In this document: positions 7,649 to 15,085 of the stretch, piece after piece
Layout of the letters: every line of letters begins with the position of its first letter
Numbering within the stretch: position 1 is the stretch's first letter
Source of the DNA: Leuconostoc rapi
GTDB lineage: Bacteria > Bacillota > Bacilli > Lactobacillales > Lactobacillaceae
Direction of reading: 5' to 3'
Assembly: GCF_016908715.1 (NCBI RefSeq)
Contig: NZ_JAFBEK010000012.1
Coordinates: 1-41,690 of the forward strand
Length of the DNA stretch: 41,690 nt
Position numbers and translations under genes: made by a program
The notes under the pieces: model-generated
The model's input: the letters and a program-made list of their open reading frames with translations, nothing else
Told to the model about the DNA's origin: nothing
Database searches by the model: none

Positions 7649-7766
7649 TGGTTTCTCCTATAATAGTTTTTGTAGCTAAATCAACACCACCTATTCTGAT
7701 AGCATAAACTGTATTTGAGCTATTGTAAAAATGATCGAACAAGCGATATTGACGTCTGAACATCAT
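7641..7766 (-). CDS. Possible 41-residue small protein overlapping the ATPase start
   Basis: An open frame begins with two adjacent ATG codons (7766, 7763), encodes MMFRRQYRLFDHFYNSS... and stops at 7641, eight bases inside the ATPase gene. A promoter-like TTGTAT, 18 bases, TATACA lies upstream (minus strand, about 7818-7789). The ribosome binding site (CGGA) is weak and there is no double-glycine leader, so it is not an obvious peptide pheromone. It may be a chance frame. Confidence 0.25.
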   Translation of the reverse strand: MMFRRQYRLFDHFYNSSNTVYAIRIGGVDLATKTIIGETND

Positions 7767-7783
7767 ATTTTCCGTGCTCAAAT
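7713..7783. promoter_or_regulatory. Inverted ATTTGAGC repeats between the divergent operons
   Basis: ATTTGAGC (7713-7720) and its reverse complement GCTCAAAT (7776-7783) sit about 63 bases apart, about six helical turns, each with a similar flank (ACTGT / ACAGC). They lie between the ABC exporter and the sensor kinase genes and are candidate sites for the LytTR regulator or another factor. The match is short. Confidence 0.3.
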
Positions 7784-7828
7784 GCTGTATAGTTGTAATT
7801 AATAACAAAATACAAGGATTAAGGCCAT

Positions 7829-9097
7829 ATGTTGATATTTTTATTCGAATCAGTCCTTTTATTAGGAACGGCGATTAACTGTGGGTATACGATAACCCAA
7901 CACCCAGAATCATTTACTTTAAAAAATTTAATTAGTTACTTCACCGTAAGCGCAATCACGATATTTTGTTTCAATCAAAATAACCCGCTCTTTTGGCTGT
8001 TAACGCCATTGTTCATAGTCTCGTTAACCCTGCTAATTATTTTGGATGCACGCCCTGCTATTTTAAATTTACTATTAGGTTTTATCGTAACCTCTGGTTT
8101 ATACTTAATATTTGTCGTTTTTCTCACTAGTTTAAATGAACACCTGCTCAATAATCTGATAACATATATCATTTTTTTTACTGCTCTCAATGTCTGCGCG
8201 ATAACATTAAGATGGCTACTGTCTAAGAGCACTGTCCAACATGATCAGGAACAATTTTGGCACCAAAATATGAATAAAGCGCTCATATTCATTATTGGCA
8301 GCTTAACGATTTTCTGTATTTTCAGTGGTGATCTCAAGAAGTTAATCACCGCTTGGCCACTGACAATCTTACAATCAGTCATCATACTCATTCTTGCCAT
8401 CGTAATGATGAGTGTTGCTTTTCTTTTTTTGCAACACGAACGTCAAATCCAGTTATTAAAGGAAACAAGCGTTAAACAGCAAGCCCACGATCTACAATCA
8501 TACTTGAACACACTGAAAGCTAGTCGACATGAATACAATGCTCATCTCAATACGATTCATCAATTGTTGAAGAGTAGTCAGATACGGCAATTAAATGACT
8601 ACATGGACGACTTAATCAAGGACAACGATTACCTTTCAAATGTCGCTGGACTCAAGTTTCCAGAAATTAGCGCGTTGTTATATCGATATGAATTACTAGC
8701 TAAAAAAAAGCAAATAGCTTTCACCATCTACTTTGATAATAATTTATCTAAACTACCAATGTCACTATATGATTTAAATAAATTACTAGGTAACTTAATT
8801 ACTAACGCATTTGAGGCCAGTGAAGCATATTCAGCCAAAAAGCCACAAGTAGAACTATCTTTTTCGCAATCTCAGCAACATGTTAATATTTTAATTAAAA
8901 ATTCTGGAAAAATAAAACATGCGATCAAAACAAATATGGTAAAACCAGGTATTAGTTCGAAATCTAAAAACGCAGATCAACATGGGTTCGGTCTGTATAT
9001 TATCACACAAATTGTTGATAAATATTTTGGCGAGTTAGTCATTACAGAAACAAGTAATAACTATGTTGAGATTGCTATTTCGATACCATTATCATAA
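7829..9097 (+). CDS. Agr/HPK10-type sensor histidine kinase (GHKL)
   Basis: 422 residues. About six membrane helices fill residues 1-205, the AgrC/BlpH-like sensor layout for peptide pheromones. The phospho-acceptor is H234 in SRHEYNAHL, a variant of the RHDxxNHL box. N-box GNLITNAFEAS is at 321-331 and the glycine box HGFGLYIITQI at 385-395. AAGGAT precedes the ATG. The response-regulator gene follows 14 bases later. Autophosphorylation and transfer to that LytTR regulator is the expected reaction. No pheromone precursor gene was found beside it, so the ligand is unknown; regulation of the divergent ABC exporter is likely. Confidence 0.88.
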   Translation: MLIFLFESVLLLGTAINCGYTITQHPESFTLKNLISYFTVSAITIFCFNQNNPLFWLLTPLFIVSLTLLIILDARPAILNLLLGFIVTSGLYLIFVVFLTSLNEHLLNNLITYIIFFTALNVCAITLRWLLSKSTVQHDQEQFWHQNMNKALIFIIGSLTIFCIFSGDLKKLITAWPLTILQSVIILILAIVMMSVAFLFLQHERQIQLLKETSVKQQAHDLQSYLNTLKASRHEYNAHLNTIHQLLKSSQIRQLNDYMDDLIKDNDYLSNVAGLKFPEISALLYRYELLAKKKQIAFTIYFDNNLSKLPMSLYDLNKLLGNLITNAFEASEAYSAKKPQVELSFSQSQQHVNILIKNSGKIKHAIKTNMVKPGISSKSKNADQHGFGLYIITQIVDKYFGELVITETSNNYVEIAISIPLS

Positions 9098-9111
9098 TTA
9101 AGGAGAGAACA

Positions 9112-9861
9112 ATGCCACATAAAATAAATACAATCATTTTAGATGACGAACCCTCAGCAATTGAAAATTTAGAATCAATGTTAGCATTTTATGACTACAT
9201 CAATGTCGTACAAACGTCGTCTTCATTCAACGATCTTTGGCATTACTTGCAATCACATGCTGATCAAGTAGATTTGTTATTTTTAGACATTCTACTCCAT
9301 AATGAAAATGGTTTAGACATTGCAAAAATGATTAATGAAATCTACCCCAACATTAAAATTATATTCTCCACCTCTGAAGCCTCTTATGCGCTTGATGCCT
9401 ATGAAACTTCGCCTATTGACTATATTACCAAACCAATCAACGCTGTCAGATTACAAAAAGCACTAACAAAAATACGACAGACAAATAGACATCATATTCT
9501 GAAAAATAACGATGTTAAAATTGGTATTAAAAATAAAAATATGATAGAAATGGTTAATATTGATAGTATCAAATTAATCAAGAAAGAATTACGTCACGTT
9601 AAATTACTTTTAACTGATGATTCAAAACTAACAACGACAGAGACAATCAATGCCTTGTTTCTTAAATTAAAACCTTATGGTTTTGTTATGGTGACACGTT
9701 CGATCATTATTCCTATCCATGATATTACTGCTATTGATTACAATCCATCAACACAACGTTACAGCATCCAACTGCGTTCACAATTACAATTACCACCTAT
9801 TTCGCAAGCAAAAATCAAAGATATAAAGTCTGATTTAGCTGCTTTTGATTGGATTATTTAA
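9112..9861 (+). CDS. LytTR-family response regulator
   Basis: 249 residues. The receiver domain has the acidic pair DDE at 11-13, phospho-acceptor D59 in LLFLDI and K107 in DYITKPI. The C-terminal ~115 residues are a LytTR DNA-binding domain of ten beta strands (NVDSI-like start near 143, GFVMVTRSIIIPIHDI near 190-205). AAGGAGAG precedes the ATG. It is the partner of the upstream GHKL kinase, like AgrA/ComE. Likely target: the intergenic region shared with the ABC exporter. Confidence 0.9.
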   Translation: MPHKINTIILDDEPSAIENLESMLAFYDYINVVQTSSSFNDLWHYLQSHADQVDLLFLDILLHNENGLDIAKMINEIYPNIKIIFSTSEASYALDAYETSPIDYITKPINAVRLQKALTKIRQTNRHHILKNNDVKIGIKNKNMIEMVNIDSIKLIKKELRHVKLLLTDDSKLTTTETINALFLKLKPYGFVMVTRSIIIPIHDITAIDYNPSTQRYSIQLRSQLQLPPISQAKIKDIKSDLAAFDWII

Positions 9862-9898
9862 TACCGCTTACTTCGTGTAACATTGACTTGGGTCAAAC

Positions 9899-9958
9899 AA
9901 TTCTTTTGAAATAGCTTTAAAAACACCCAAAAAGCCAACTCTTTATTTCAAAAGAATT
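9899..9958 (+). repeat. 14-bp perfect inverted repeat overlapping a terminator
   Basis: AATTCTTTTGAAAT (9899-9912) is the exact reverse complement of ATTTCAAAAGAATT (9945-9958). The second copy also forms part of the terminator stem at 9929-9966, so the RNA can adopt two exclusive folds. A further small dyad TTGAC-TTGG-GTCAA is at 9883-9896. Confidence 0.6.
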
Positions 9959-9966
9959 GGCTTTTT
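9929..9966 (+). terminator. Terminator after the two-component operon
   Basis: AAAAAGCCAACTCTTT pairs with AAAGAATTGGCTTTTT (one or two mismatches) around a short loop and ends in Ts. It is also usable on the minus strand for the convergent PASTA gene. Confidence 0.75.
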
Positions 9967-9992
9967 ATTTGTTACTATAATTTAATGGGTTT

Positions 9993-10499
9993 TCACTCAT
10001 GAGATTCATTTGAATCTTTTGTTGTCTTCTTAAAATGCAATTTTTCAGTCACATGAGATGACACTTTGGATGTGGCATCGATCGCATTGTGAATTTGTTC
10101 TTGTGTTTTATGTTTTCTATTTAACTTATTTATCTCAAGATCTTTAGCTAGTTTTTGACTCTGAGCCACTGTCTCTTCATCAATATAATAAACTTTTACG
10201 AATGTTTTAGGGTCAACAGAAGTATTACCTCTGGGTTGTATTTTAACAACACTGTTGGGTACACGATTAGCATATTTTATGTCTGCTACTACTTTAACCA
10301 ATGAATGATTAAAACCATATTGTTTCATAGTAGCTGTCGCTTCATCTACATTAAGTAATTTAACATCTGGAATTTTAACATAATTTTTTCTTTTTTCCAA
10401 CTGATCACTAACAACTTTTGTGCCTTGTTCTAACAAATCCGGGGCTAAAGCTCCGACAGTCATTTTCCCTATTGTACCAAATAGCTTTGCTTTACCCAT
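9993..10499 (-). CDS. PASTA-domain protein
   Basis: 168 residues. After a Gly-rich, weakly hydrophobic N-terminus (GTIGKMTVGALAPDLLEQG) comes one PASTA domain at about 41-110 (VKIPDVKLLNVDEATATMKQYGF ... IQPRGNTSVDPKTFVKVYY), then a charged helical tail rich in Lys, His and Ser. PASTA domains normally bind muropeptides or beta-lactams in Ser/Thr kinases and PBPs; here no kinase or transpeptidase is attached and no clear signal peptide is seen, so location is uncertain. AGGAG precedes the ATG. Monocistronic, with a TATAAT-containing promoter region at about 10545. Confidence 0.75.
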   Translation of the reverse strand: MGKAKLFGTIGKMTVGALAPDLLEQGTKVVSDQLEKRKNYVKIPDVKLLNVDEATATMKQYGFNHSLVKVVADIKYANRVPNSVVKIQPRGNTSVDPKTFVKVYYIDEETVAQSQKLAKDLEINKLNRKHKTQEQIHNAIDATSKVSSHVTEKLHFKKTTKDSNESHE

Positions 10500-10699
10500 T
10501 TTTGTATTCTCCTAAAATTATAATGACAATAGTTGCGTTGATTACATTATACATTATTATTCAAACTTACAATGGATCAGCATGAAATACCATATAGAAC
10601 ATTTTATCAAAACAGCAAATTTATTTACTGTCTTTTTGGAACATTTAATTTTAAATCATAATACTCATCACTGTACCTGAACTGTTCTGCATCATACTT

Positions 10700-11800
10700 T
10701 CATTTTGAATAGTTCACCAATAAATTAAAATCTGGCAATACTCGTTCAAATAACGAGGTTGTCGCGTAAAAAACATACTTTCCTTGCTTTTCACTTGCCA
10801 CCAATCCTGCCTCTTTCAAAAGTCTGAGCTGCTTAGAAACATTAGATTGGGTATACGATAGTAGTTGCGCAAGTCCTTGGGTCGTGTTTTTTTCCTCATG
10901 CAGGTGAGACACAAGTTCGATTCTTGCAGGGTCACTTAACGCAAAAAAAGCTTTGCTCAGTTGGTCAATATCTAATCTTTTATGCCGATTACTGAGACAA
11001 TCATAGGTAATAAAAATACCCTTAGAAAACGTTTCCGCAAATAAATGTGGATAGATAAAATAACTTGGTACAAACAGTAAAGCATCGGCGTTTTTTAACT
11101 GAATAGTAGCATCAAAAGGCTTTAAAATTATCAGTTTATTGTCCTTAAATTGCATACGTTCAATTTGAAGTTGATTCAAAAAACCTTTAAATCCTACATG
11201 ATGCATGATTTGACTAGCACTTTCAATTTCTTCTAAAAGTATGTGTTCAATATTTTTTTCATACCAATAATCATCAAAAATTAGCGTTCTATATTGACTT
11301 ATAAAATTGAAAAAACGTTTATACACAATTTCTGAATCCTTTAAAATATCTGAAATAATATTTTCATTATGACTCAGCTTAAAATCTCCCCATTCTAAGC
11401 CTTTAGCTAATTCTGGAATGAAACTATTCTCTCTATTCTTAGTCAACACAGTCAAAAGGTTAACCATTTCATCATCTGTCACTGCATTGAGTTTATCCCT
11501 TAATAGTACAATTTCGTTATCTAAGTTAGTGACAAATGTTTCACTGCTCGGTAAAAACAAAGTTGGCGTTCCTAATTCATAGATTAAACGAAAATAGTGT
11601 AAATCATTATATAATTCTGATGTCATTTTATGTTGCGTCTCCACAATCCATTTCATATGAAGACCGTGATGCCTAGGATTAAGTAGAATGTGAAGAGAAC
11701 GAAAAAGTTCGTTGAGCGGAGAAAAAACAAACTGAACTCTTTGCGTCAGCGTTTCTTCTGTCTGGGTAGAAAAATTTTCAAAATTTATTTCAATGGCCAT
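10700..11800 (-). CDS. DUF5937-ArsR winged-helix transcriptional regulator
   Basis: 366 residues. The first ~270 residues resemble DUF5937, a domain found N-terminal to ArsR-type helix-turn-helix regions. The C-terminal ~85 residues carry the ArsR fold: LSKAFFALSDPARIELVSHLHEEKNTTQGLAQLLSYTQSNVSKQLRLLKEAGLV..EKQGKYVFY. No ArsR metal-binding cysteine pair is seen, so the effector is probably sensed by the large N-terminal domain. AGAAGG precedes the ATG. It is divergent from the drug exporter at 11957 and probably represses it, releasing in response to a drug. Confidence 0.8.
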   Translation of the reverse strand: MAIEINFENFSTQTEETLTQRVQFVFSPLNELFRSLHILLNPRHHGLHMKWIVETQHKMTSELYNDLHYFRLIYELGTPTLFLPSSETFVTNLDNEIVLLRDKLNAVTDDEMVNLLTVLTKNRENSFIPELAKGLEWGDFKLSHNENIISDILKDSEIVYKRFFNFISQYRTLIFDDYWYEKNIEHILLEEIESASQIMHHVGFKGFLNQLQIERMQFKDNKLIILKPFDATIQLKNADALLFVPSYFIYPHLFAETFSKGIFITYDCLSNRHKRLDIDQLSKAFFALSDPARIELVSHLHEEKNTTQGLAQLLSYTQSNVSKQLRLLKEAGLVASEKQGKYVFYATTSLFERVLPDFNLLVNYSK

Positions 11801-11912
11801 GTAAACACCTTCTTTGATTGAATGATATGGAAATCGTTACTTATATTGTAGCATTACTTTGTGAAAAAGCGCATGATGAAATCAGTAAAAATAAATTTTG
11901 GAGGCTGATTTT

Positions 11913-11960
11913 ATGATTCTAGGTATCAAAAATTGCTATAAACAGGTGCAAATTGTATGA
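11913..11960 (+). CDS. 15-residue leader peptide coupled to the MFS exporter
   Basis: TTGGAGG (11899-11905) is well placed before ATG 11913, which opens MILGIKNCYKQVQIV and stops at TGA 11958-11960. This stop overlaps the exporter start as ATGA. The strong RBS belongs to the leader, while the exporter has only AGGTG inside the leader. This arrangement fits translational coupling, or a leader that makes exporter expression depend on ribosome behaviour, as in drug-inducible resistance genes. Expression is not proven. Confidence 0.5.
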   Translation: MILGIKNCYKQVQIV

Positions 11961-13312
11961 AGATAAATAATAAATCAAAAATTGAGAATCTCATCATTAT
12001 GGTTGCTTGTATTGGTATGTTTCTTTCAACTCTTGATACCGGCATCATGAATATTGCGCTACCATTTCTCACACATCACTTTGAGACGACAAATTCTATC
12101 GCAACCATCAGCATTTCAGGCTACACAATGACGCTTGCAGCTGTCATCATGTTTTTTGGTGTACTGAGTGATAAAATTGGGAAACTTAAAGTGTCTCTGT
12201 ACGGTTTTATTATTTTTGGATTAAGTTCCTTGTTGGCAGGATTTTCAGTAAATATTGACATGTTGATCATTTTTAGGATTTTTCAAGGAATCGGAGCAGC
12301 AGGACTACAAGCTACCTCTATTGCTCTGATTACAACTTTTGTAAATAAAGAACGGCTACATACAGCGATTGGTATATTAGGTATCGCAATAGGACTTGGC
12401 CCAGTCCTAGGACCAACAATAGGTGGACTTTTTTTGTCTCTTGGCGATTGGCGCTGGATATTTTGGATGAATGTTCCGATTGTTTTGATTTCTTTGTTAA
12501 CAAATATTTTTTTAGTTAAAAATGTAGAAGAGAATCTAATAGCACAACACAAAATTGATCGTATTGGTGTGATGTTAAGTGCAATAGTTATTATTTGTTT
12601 ACTTTCTGGTTTATCCTTTGTGCAAAGCAATGGCACTTTAGCTGGATTACTCATACTCACGGCTATTTTTCTCACGTGGATTCTATTTAAAATAGAAAAC
12701 CATCAAACAAATCCATTATTTAGCCTGAAATTATACAAAAAGAGTCAACACTTAGGGCTGTTTCTACTCGAAACAATGTCTTTCGGCTTTGCATCAGCAC
12801 TAATTTTTCTTTTTCCACCTTTTCTACTCGAAAAACATTTGGGAGTAAGTGCAGGTTTAGCTGGCCTTTTTGTACTTGGAACACCTGTTGGACTCGTTAT
12901 TTTCTCGAGAATTAGTAGTAAGTTGAACAAAGAAAATAAAAGTAGAAAATTTGTTAGTATTGGTTTTATTATGATGACACTTTCATTTATTTTATTGTTT
13001 GCATGTCATACTCTGCTGACACCAGTCCTAGTAACAATCTTCCTTTTCATTTACGGTATTGGTGGTGGCCTTTTTCAACCCGCAAATATTGGACTCATTT
13101 CCAGTTCTGTGCCAACCACAATTCAAGGAGAAATAGGGTCACTTCAAAGAATGGTACAAAACATTGGTATTTCTACTGGTGTTACCATTGGTGGTGTAAT
13201 CTTATCATTACATAATTCTTTATTGCAAAATATAAATATCGGATGGCTTTTAGGTGCAATAGTTCTTGTCGTAATAATTATAATTGATTGTTTTTCTAGC
13301 GATCATAATTGA
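11957..13312 (+). CDS. MFS multidrug exporter, DHA2 (EmrB/QacA) family
   Basis: 451 residues with about 14 membrane helices. Motifs: LDTGIMNIALP at 26-36 (DHA2 motif D1 'LDxTIVNVALP'), GVLSDKIGKLKVSL near 68-81 (motif A), and GIAIGLGPVLGPTIGGL near 143-159 (motif C, antiporter signature). It is expected to export lipophilic drugs against protons. Divergent from the DUF5937-ArsR regulator and preceded by a coupled leader peptide. Ends at a bidirectional terminator shared with the NhaC-type gene. Confidence 0.88.
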   Translation: MKINNKSKIENLIIMVACIGMFLSTLDTGIMNIALPFLTHHFETTNSIATISISGYTMTLAAVIMFFGVLSDKIGKLKVSLYGFIIFGLSSLLAGFSVNIDMLIIFRIFQGIGAAGLQATSIALITTFVNKERLHTAIGILGIAIGLGPVLGPTIGGLFLSLGDWRWIFWMNVPIVLISLLTNIFLVKNVEENLIAQHKIDRIGVMLSAIVIICLLSGLSFVQSNGTLAGLLILTAIFLTWILFKIENHQTNPLFSLKLYKKSQHLGLFLLETMSFGFASALIFLFPPFLLEKHLGVSAGLAGLFVLGTPVGLVIFSRISSKLNKENKSRKFVSIGFIMMTLSFILLFACHTLLTPVLVTIFLFIYGIGGGLFQPANIGLISSSVPTTIQGEIGSLQRMVQNIGISTGVTIGGVILSLHNSLLQNINIGWLLGAIVLVVIIIIDCFSSDHN

Positions 13313-13382
13313 TCTACACTCCGAAATACGAGACGAAATAGAAACACTTTGCCCTTTATTTTCGCGCGGTTTAATTAAAATA

Positions 13383-13418
13383 AAAATTGATTCAGCCTTA
13401 ATAGCTGAGTCAATTTTT
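13383..13418 (+). terminator. Bidirectional terminator between the MFS and NhaC genes
   Basis: AAAATTGATTCAGC pairs with GCTGAGTCAATTTT (one mismatch) around CTTAATA, with A and T runs on either side, between convergent genes. Confidence 0.8.
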
Positions 13419-13427
13419 GTTTATAAT

Positions 13428-14783
13428 TTACTGTTCTTTTTGCTTCAACCCAACACCCGTCATAGCTGACAACACTGACATGACTGGTGACAATAGGGCA
13501 AATAATGTAAATGGTGCAAATTCAATCACTGGCACGCCTAATGTTTGTGCAGCAAAGCCACCTGCCACACCCCATGGTACCAAATAATTCATGACTGTTC
13601 CTGAATCTTCAATTGTTCGACCGAGCGCTAGTGCTGATAACTTAACTTTTTTAAAGCTTTCTTTAAACAATTGCCCTGGTAAAATTGTTGCTAAATATTG
13701 TTCGCCAACTAGGAAGTTAGCGCCAATTCCGGTCAATAATGTTGCCAATATAATTGAACGTTGTGTCTGTAAATGGCCAACAATGGGTGCCATGACACGA
13801 TTTAAAATACCCAATCCGCTCAACAACCCACCCAAAGCAAGTGCCAGCATAATCATCATAATCGTTTCCATCATGGCAGACATCCCCCCACGATTAAGTA
13901 ACGACATCAACGTTGCATTAGTACTTGTTGTATGAAAACCGTTCACTAATAAGTCAGCCCAAGCCTTCAAGTTATGCTGTGTTAAAAACATGACACTTGA
14001 TACTAGAACGTTGATCATCAGAGCAGGAATAGCAGGCAATTTAAACCATGCCGTTGCAACCAACAACACAAGTGGTACAATTGCCCACCATGTCGGTTGT
14101 AGCAAAGGTAGCAACGCCGTAATCTTACGCGTAGCATCTGCGTTAGTTTGATGACCTAAACTCATGACAATCGTCACAATAAATGTTAAACTCCAAGCTG
14201 GCACAGTCGTCCACATCAGATTTTTGATATGTGCAAATAAATCAGTTTCGGAAATAGCGCTGGCTAAATTCGTTGAATCTGATAATGGCGAATTCTTATC
14301 ACCAAAAATTGCCCCTGACAAAACAATACCGGCAACTAAAGCTGGATTAATGCCCATTAATGTTCCAACGCCCATTAGTGCGACCCCAACTGTCGATAAG
14401 GTCGTAAATGCACTACCGATAAATGTGCCAATAATTGATGTTGTAATGAAAGCCGTTGGCAAGAAAAAAGCCGGTGTTAAGACTTTAAAGCCAACCCAAA
14501 TCATTGTTGGAATCACACCAATGGCTAACCATAAGGCAATGAGTGCACCAATTAATAAGAATAAAAATAATGGCGTCAATCCTGATTCAACACCTTTAAT
14601 AAGCGCTGTTTGGCTATCTTTCCAAGAAATGCCCCTAAAGCGCGCAACGACCATAATCATACCAATGACAAGCAAGATCGGCGCAATGGGTGCCAGCCCA
14701 AAACCAATGACACCGATTGCCAAAATTATAACTGTCGCGACAACTAGTGCCACTGAAGTTCCTGTGTTTAACTTATTATCCAT
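13428..14783 (-). CDS. NhaC-family transporter, probable tyrosine transporter (T-box regulated)
   Basis: 451 residues, about 11-12 membrane helices. NhaC-family features include TSIIGTFIGSAFTTLSTVGVA near 113-133, AIFGDKNSPLSDSTNLASA near 158-176 and a late repeat half with GANFLVGEQYLATILPGQLF. The family includes Na+/H+ and malate/lactate antiporters. The leader is a T-box with a UAC specifier, and comparative T-box studies have linked some NhaC homologs (YheL group) with tyrosine, so amino-acid uptake is more likely than pH homeostasis. AGGAGAAG precedes the ATG. Substrate remains inference from the RNA. Confidence 0.8.
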   Translation of the reverse strand: MDNKLNTGTSVALVVATVIILAIGVIGFGLAPIAPILLVIGMIMVVARFRGISWKDSQTALIKGVESGLTPLFLFLLIGALIALWLAIGVIPTMIWVGFKVLTPAFFLPTAFITTSIIGTFIGSAFTTLSTVGVALMGVGTLMGINPALVAGIVLSGAIFGDKNSPLSDSTNLASAISETDLFAHIKNLMWTTVPAWSLTFIVTIVMSLGHQTNADATRKITALLPLLQPTWWAIVPLVLLVATAWFKLPAIPALMINVLVSSVMFLTQHNLKAWADLLVNGFHTTSTNATLMSLLNRGGMSAMMETIMMIMLALALGGLLSGLGILNRVMAPIVGHLQTQRSIILATLLTGIGANFLVGEQYLATILPGQLFKESFKKVKLSALALGRTIEDSGTVMNYLVPWGVAGGFAAQTLGVPVIEFAPFTLFALLSPVMSVLSAMTGVGLKQKEQ

Positions 14784-14814
14784 ACCACTTCTCCTGTCAA
14801 TTTCTATATTGTGA

Positions 14815-15050
14815 CAATAAAAAAGTCCCCGCTGTCACATTGACAGAAGGGACGAATTGACATTTAAAAATCCGTGGTACCACCCAGCTTACGCGCTAAA
14901 AAGCGCATCACTTTAGCATTTGATAACATGGTGCTGCCATGCTTAAATCGATAGCTGTATTTCGAATATCAACACCTGTGCAGTTTTCACCAACCACTGC
15001 TTCTCTTAACGCCGAATGCCTATTCTACTAAATAATTGCTAATTTCAAGT
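14815..15050 (-). promoter_or_regulatory. T-box riboswitch leader (Tyr, UAC specifier)
   Basis: Minus-strand leader of the NhaC-type gene. Landmarks in order of transcription: AGAGAA in stem I, apical GGTGAAAACTGC, specifier region TTCGAAATACAGC where the codon after GAA-A is UAC (14959-14957), the T-box GGGTGGTACCACGG (14885-14872), and then the terminator. Uncharged tRNA-Tyr binding specifier and T-box would form the antiterminator and turn the gene on. The specifier register (GAA-N-codon-A) is the usual one; alternatives (AAU, ACA) are less likely. Confidence 0.88.
14817..14853 (-). terminator. T-box terminator hairpin
   Basis: GTCCCTTCTGTCA pairs with TGACAGCGGGGAC (14853-14825, small bulge) followed by TTTTTTATT on the minus strand. 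Competes with the antiterminator formed around the T-box sequence. Confidence 0.88.
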
Positions 15051-15056
15051 AACATT

Positions 15057-15085
15057 AGTTTACTATGAGACTGAATTCTTGTCAA
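15057..15085 (-). promoter_or_regulatory. Promoter of the T-box/NhaC unit
   Basis: Minus strand: perfect -35 TTGACA (15085-15080), 17-base spacer, -10 TAAACT (15062-15057). The -35 lies inside the last codons of the upstream MFS gene. Confidence 0.7.

Noticed and set aside
7649-7828. Pheromone or bacteriocin precursor gene between kinase and exporter
   Set aside because: No double-glycine leader or AgrD-like cysteine motif in any frame; only an unconvincing 41-codon frame.
14164-14814. 216-codon plus-strand frame opposite the NhaC-type gene
   Set aside because: Mirror of a membrane-protein gene's codon pattern; no RBS, no recognisable domain, and it runs through the real gene's start.
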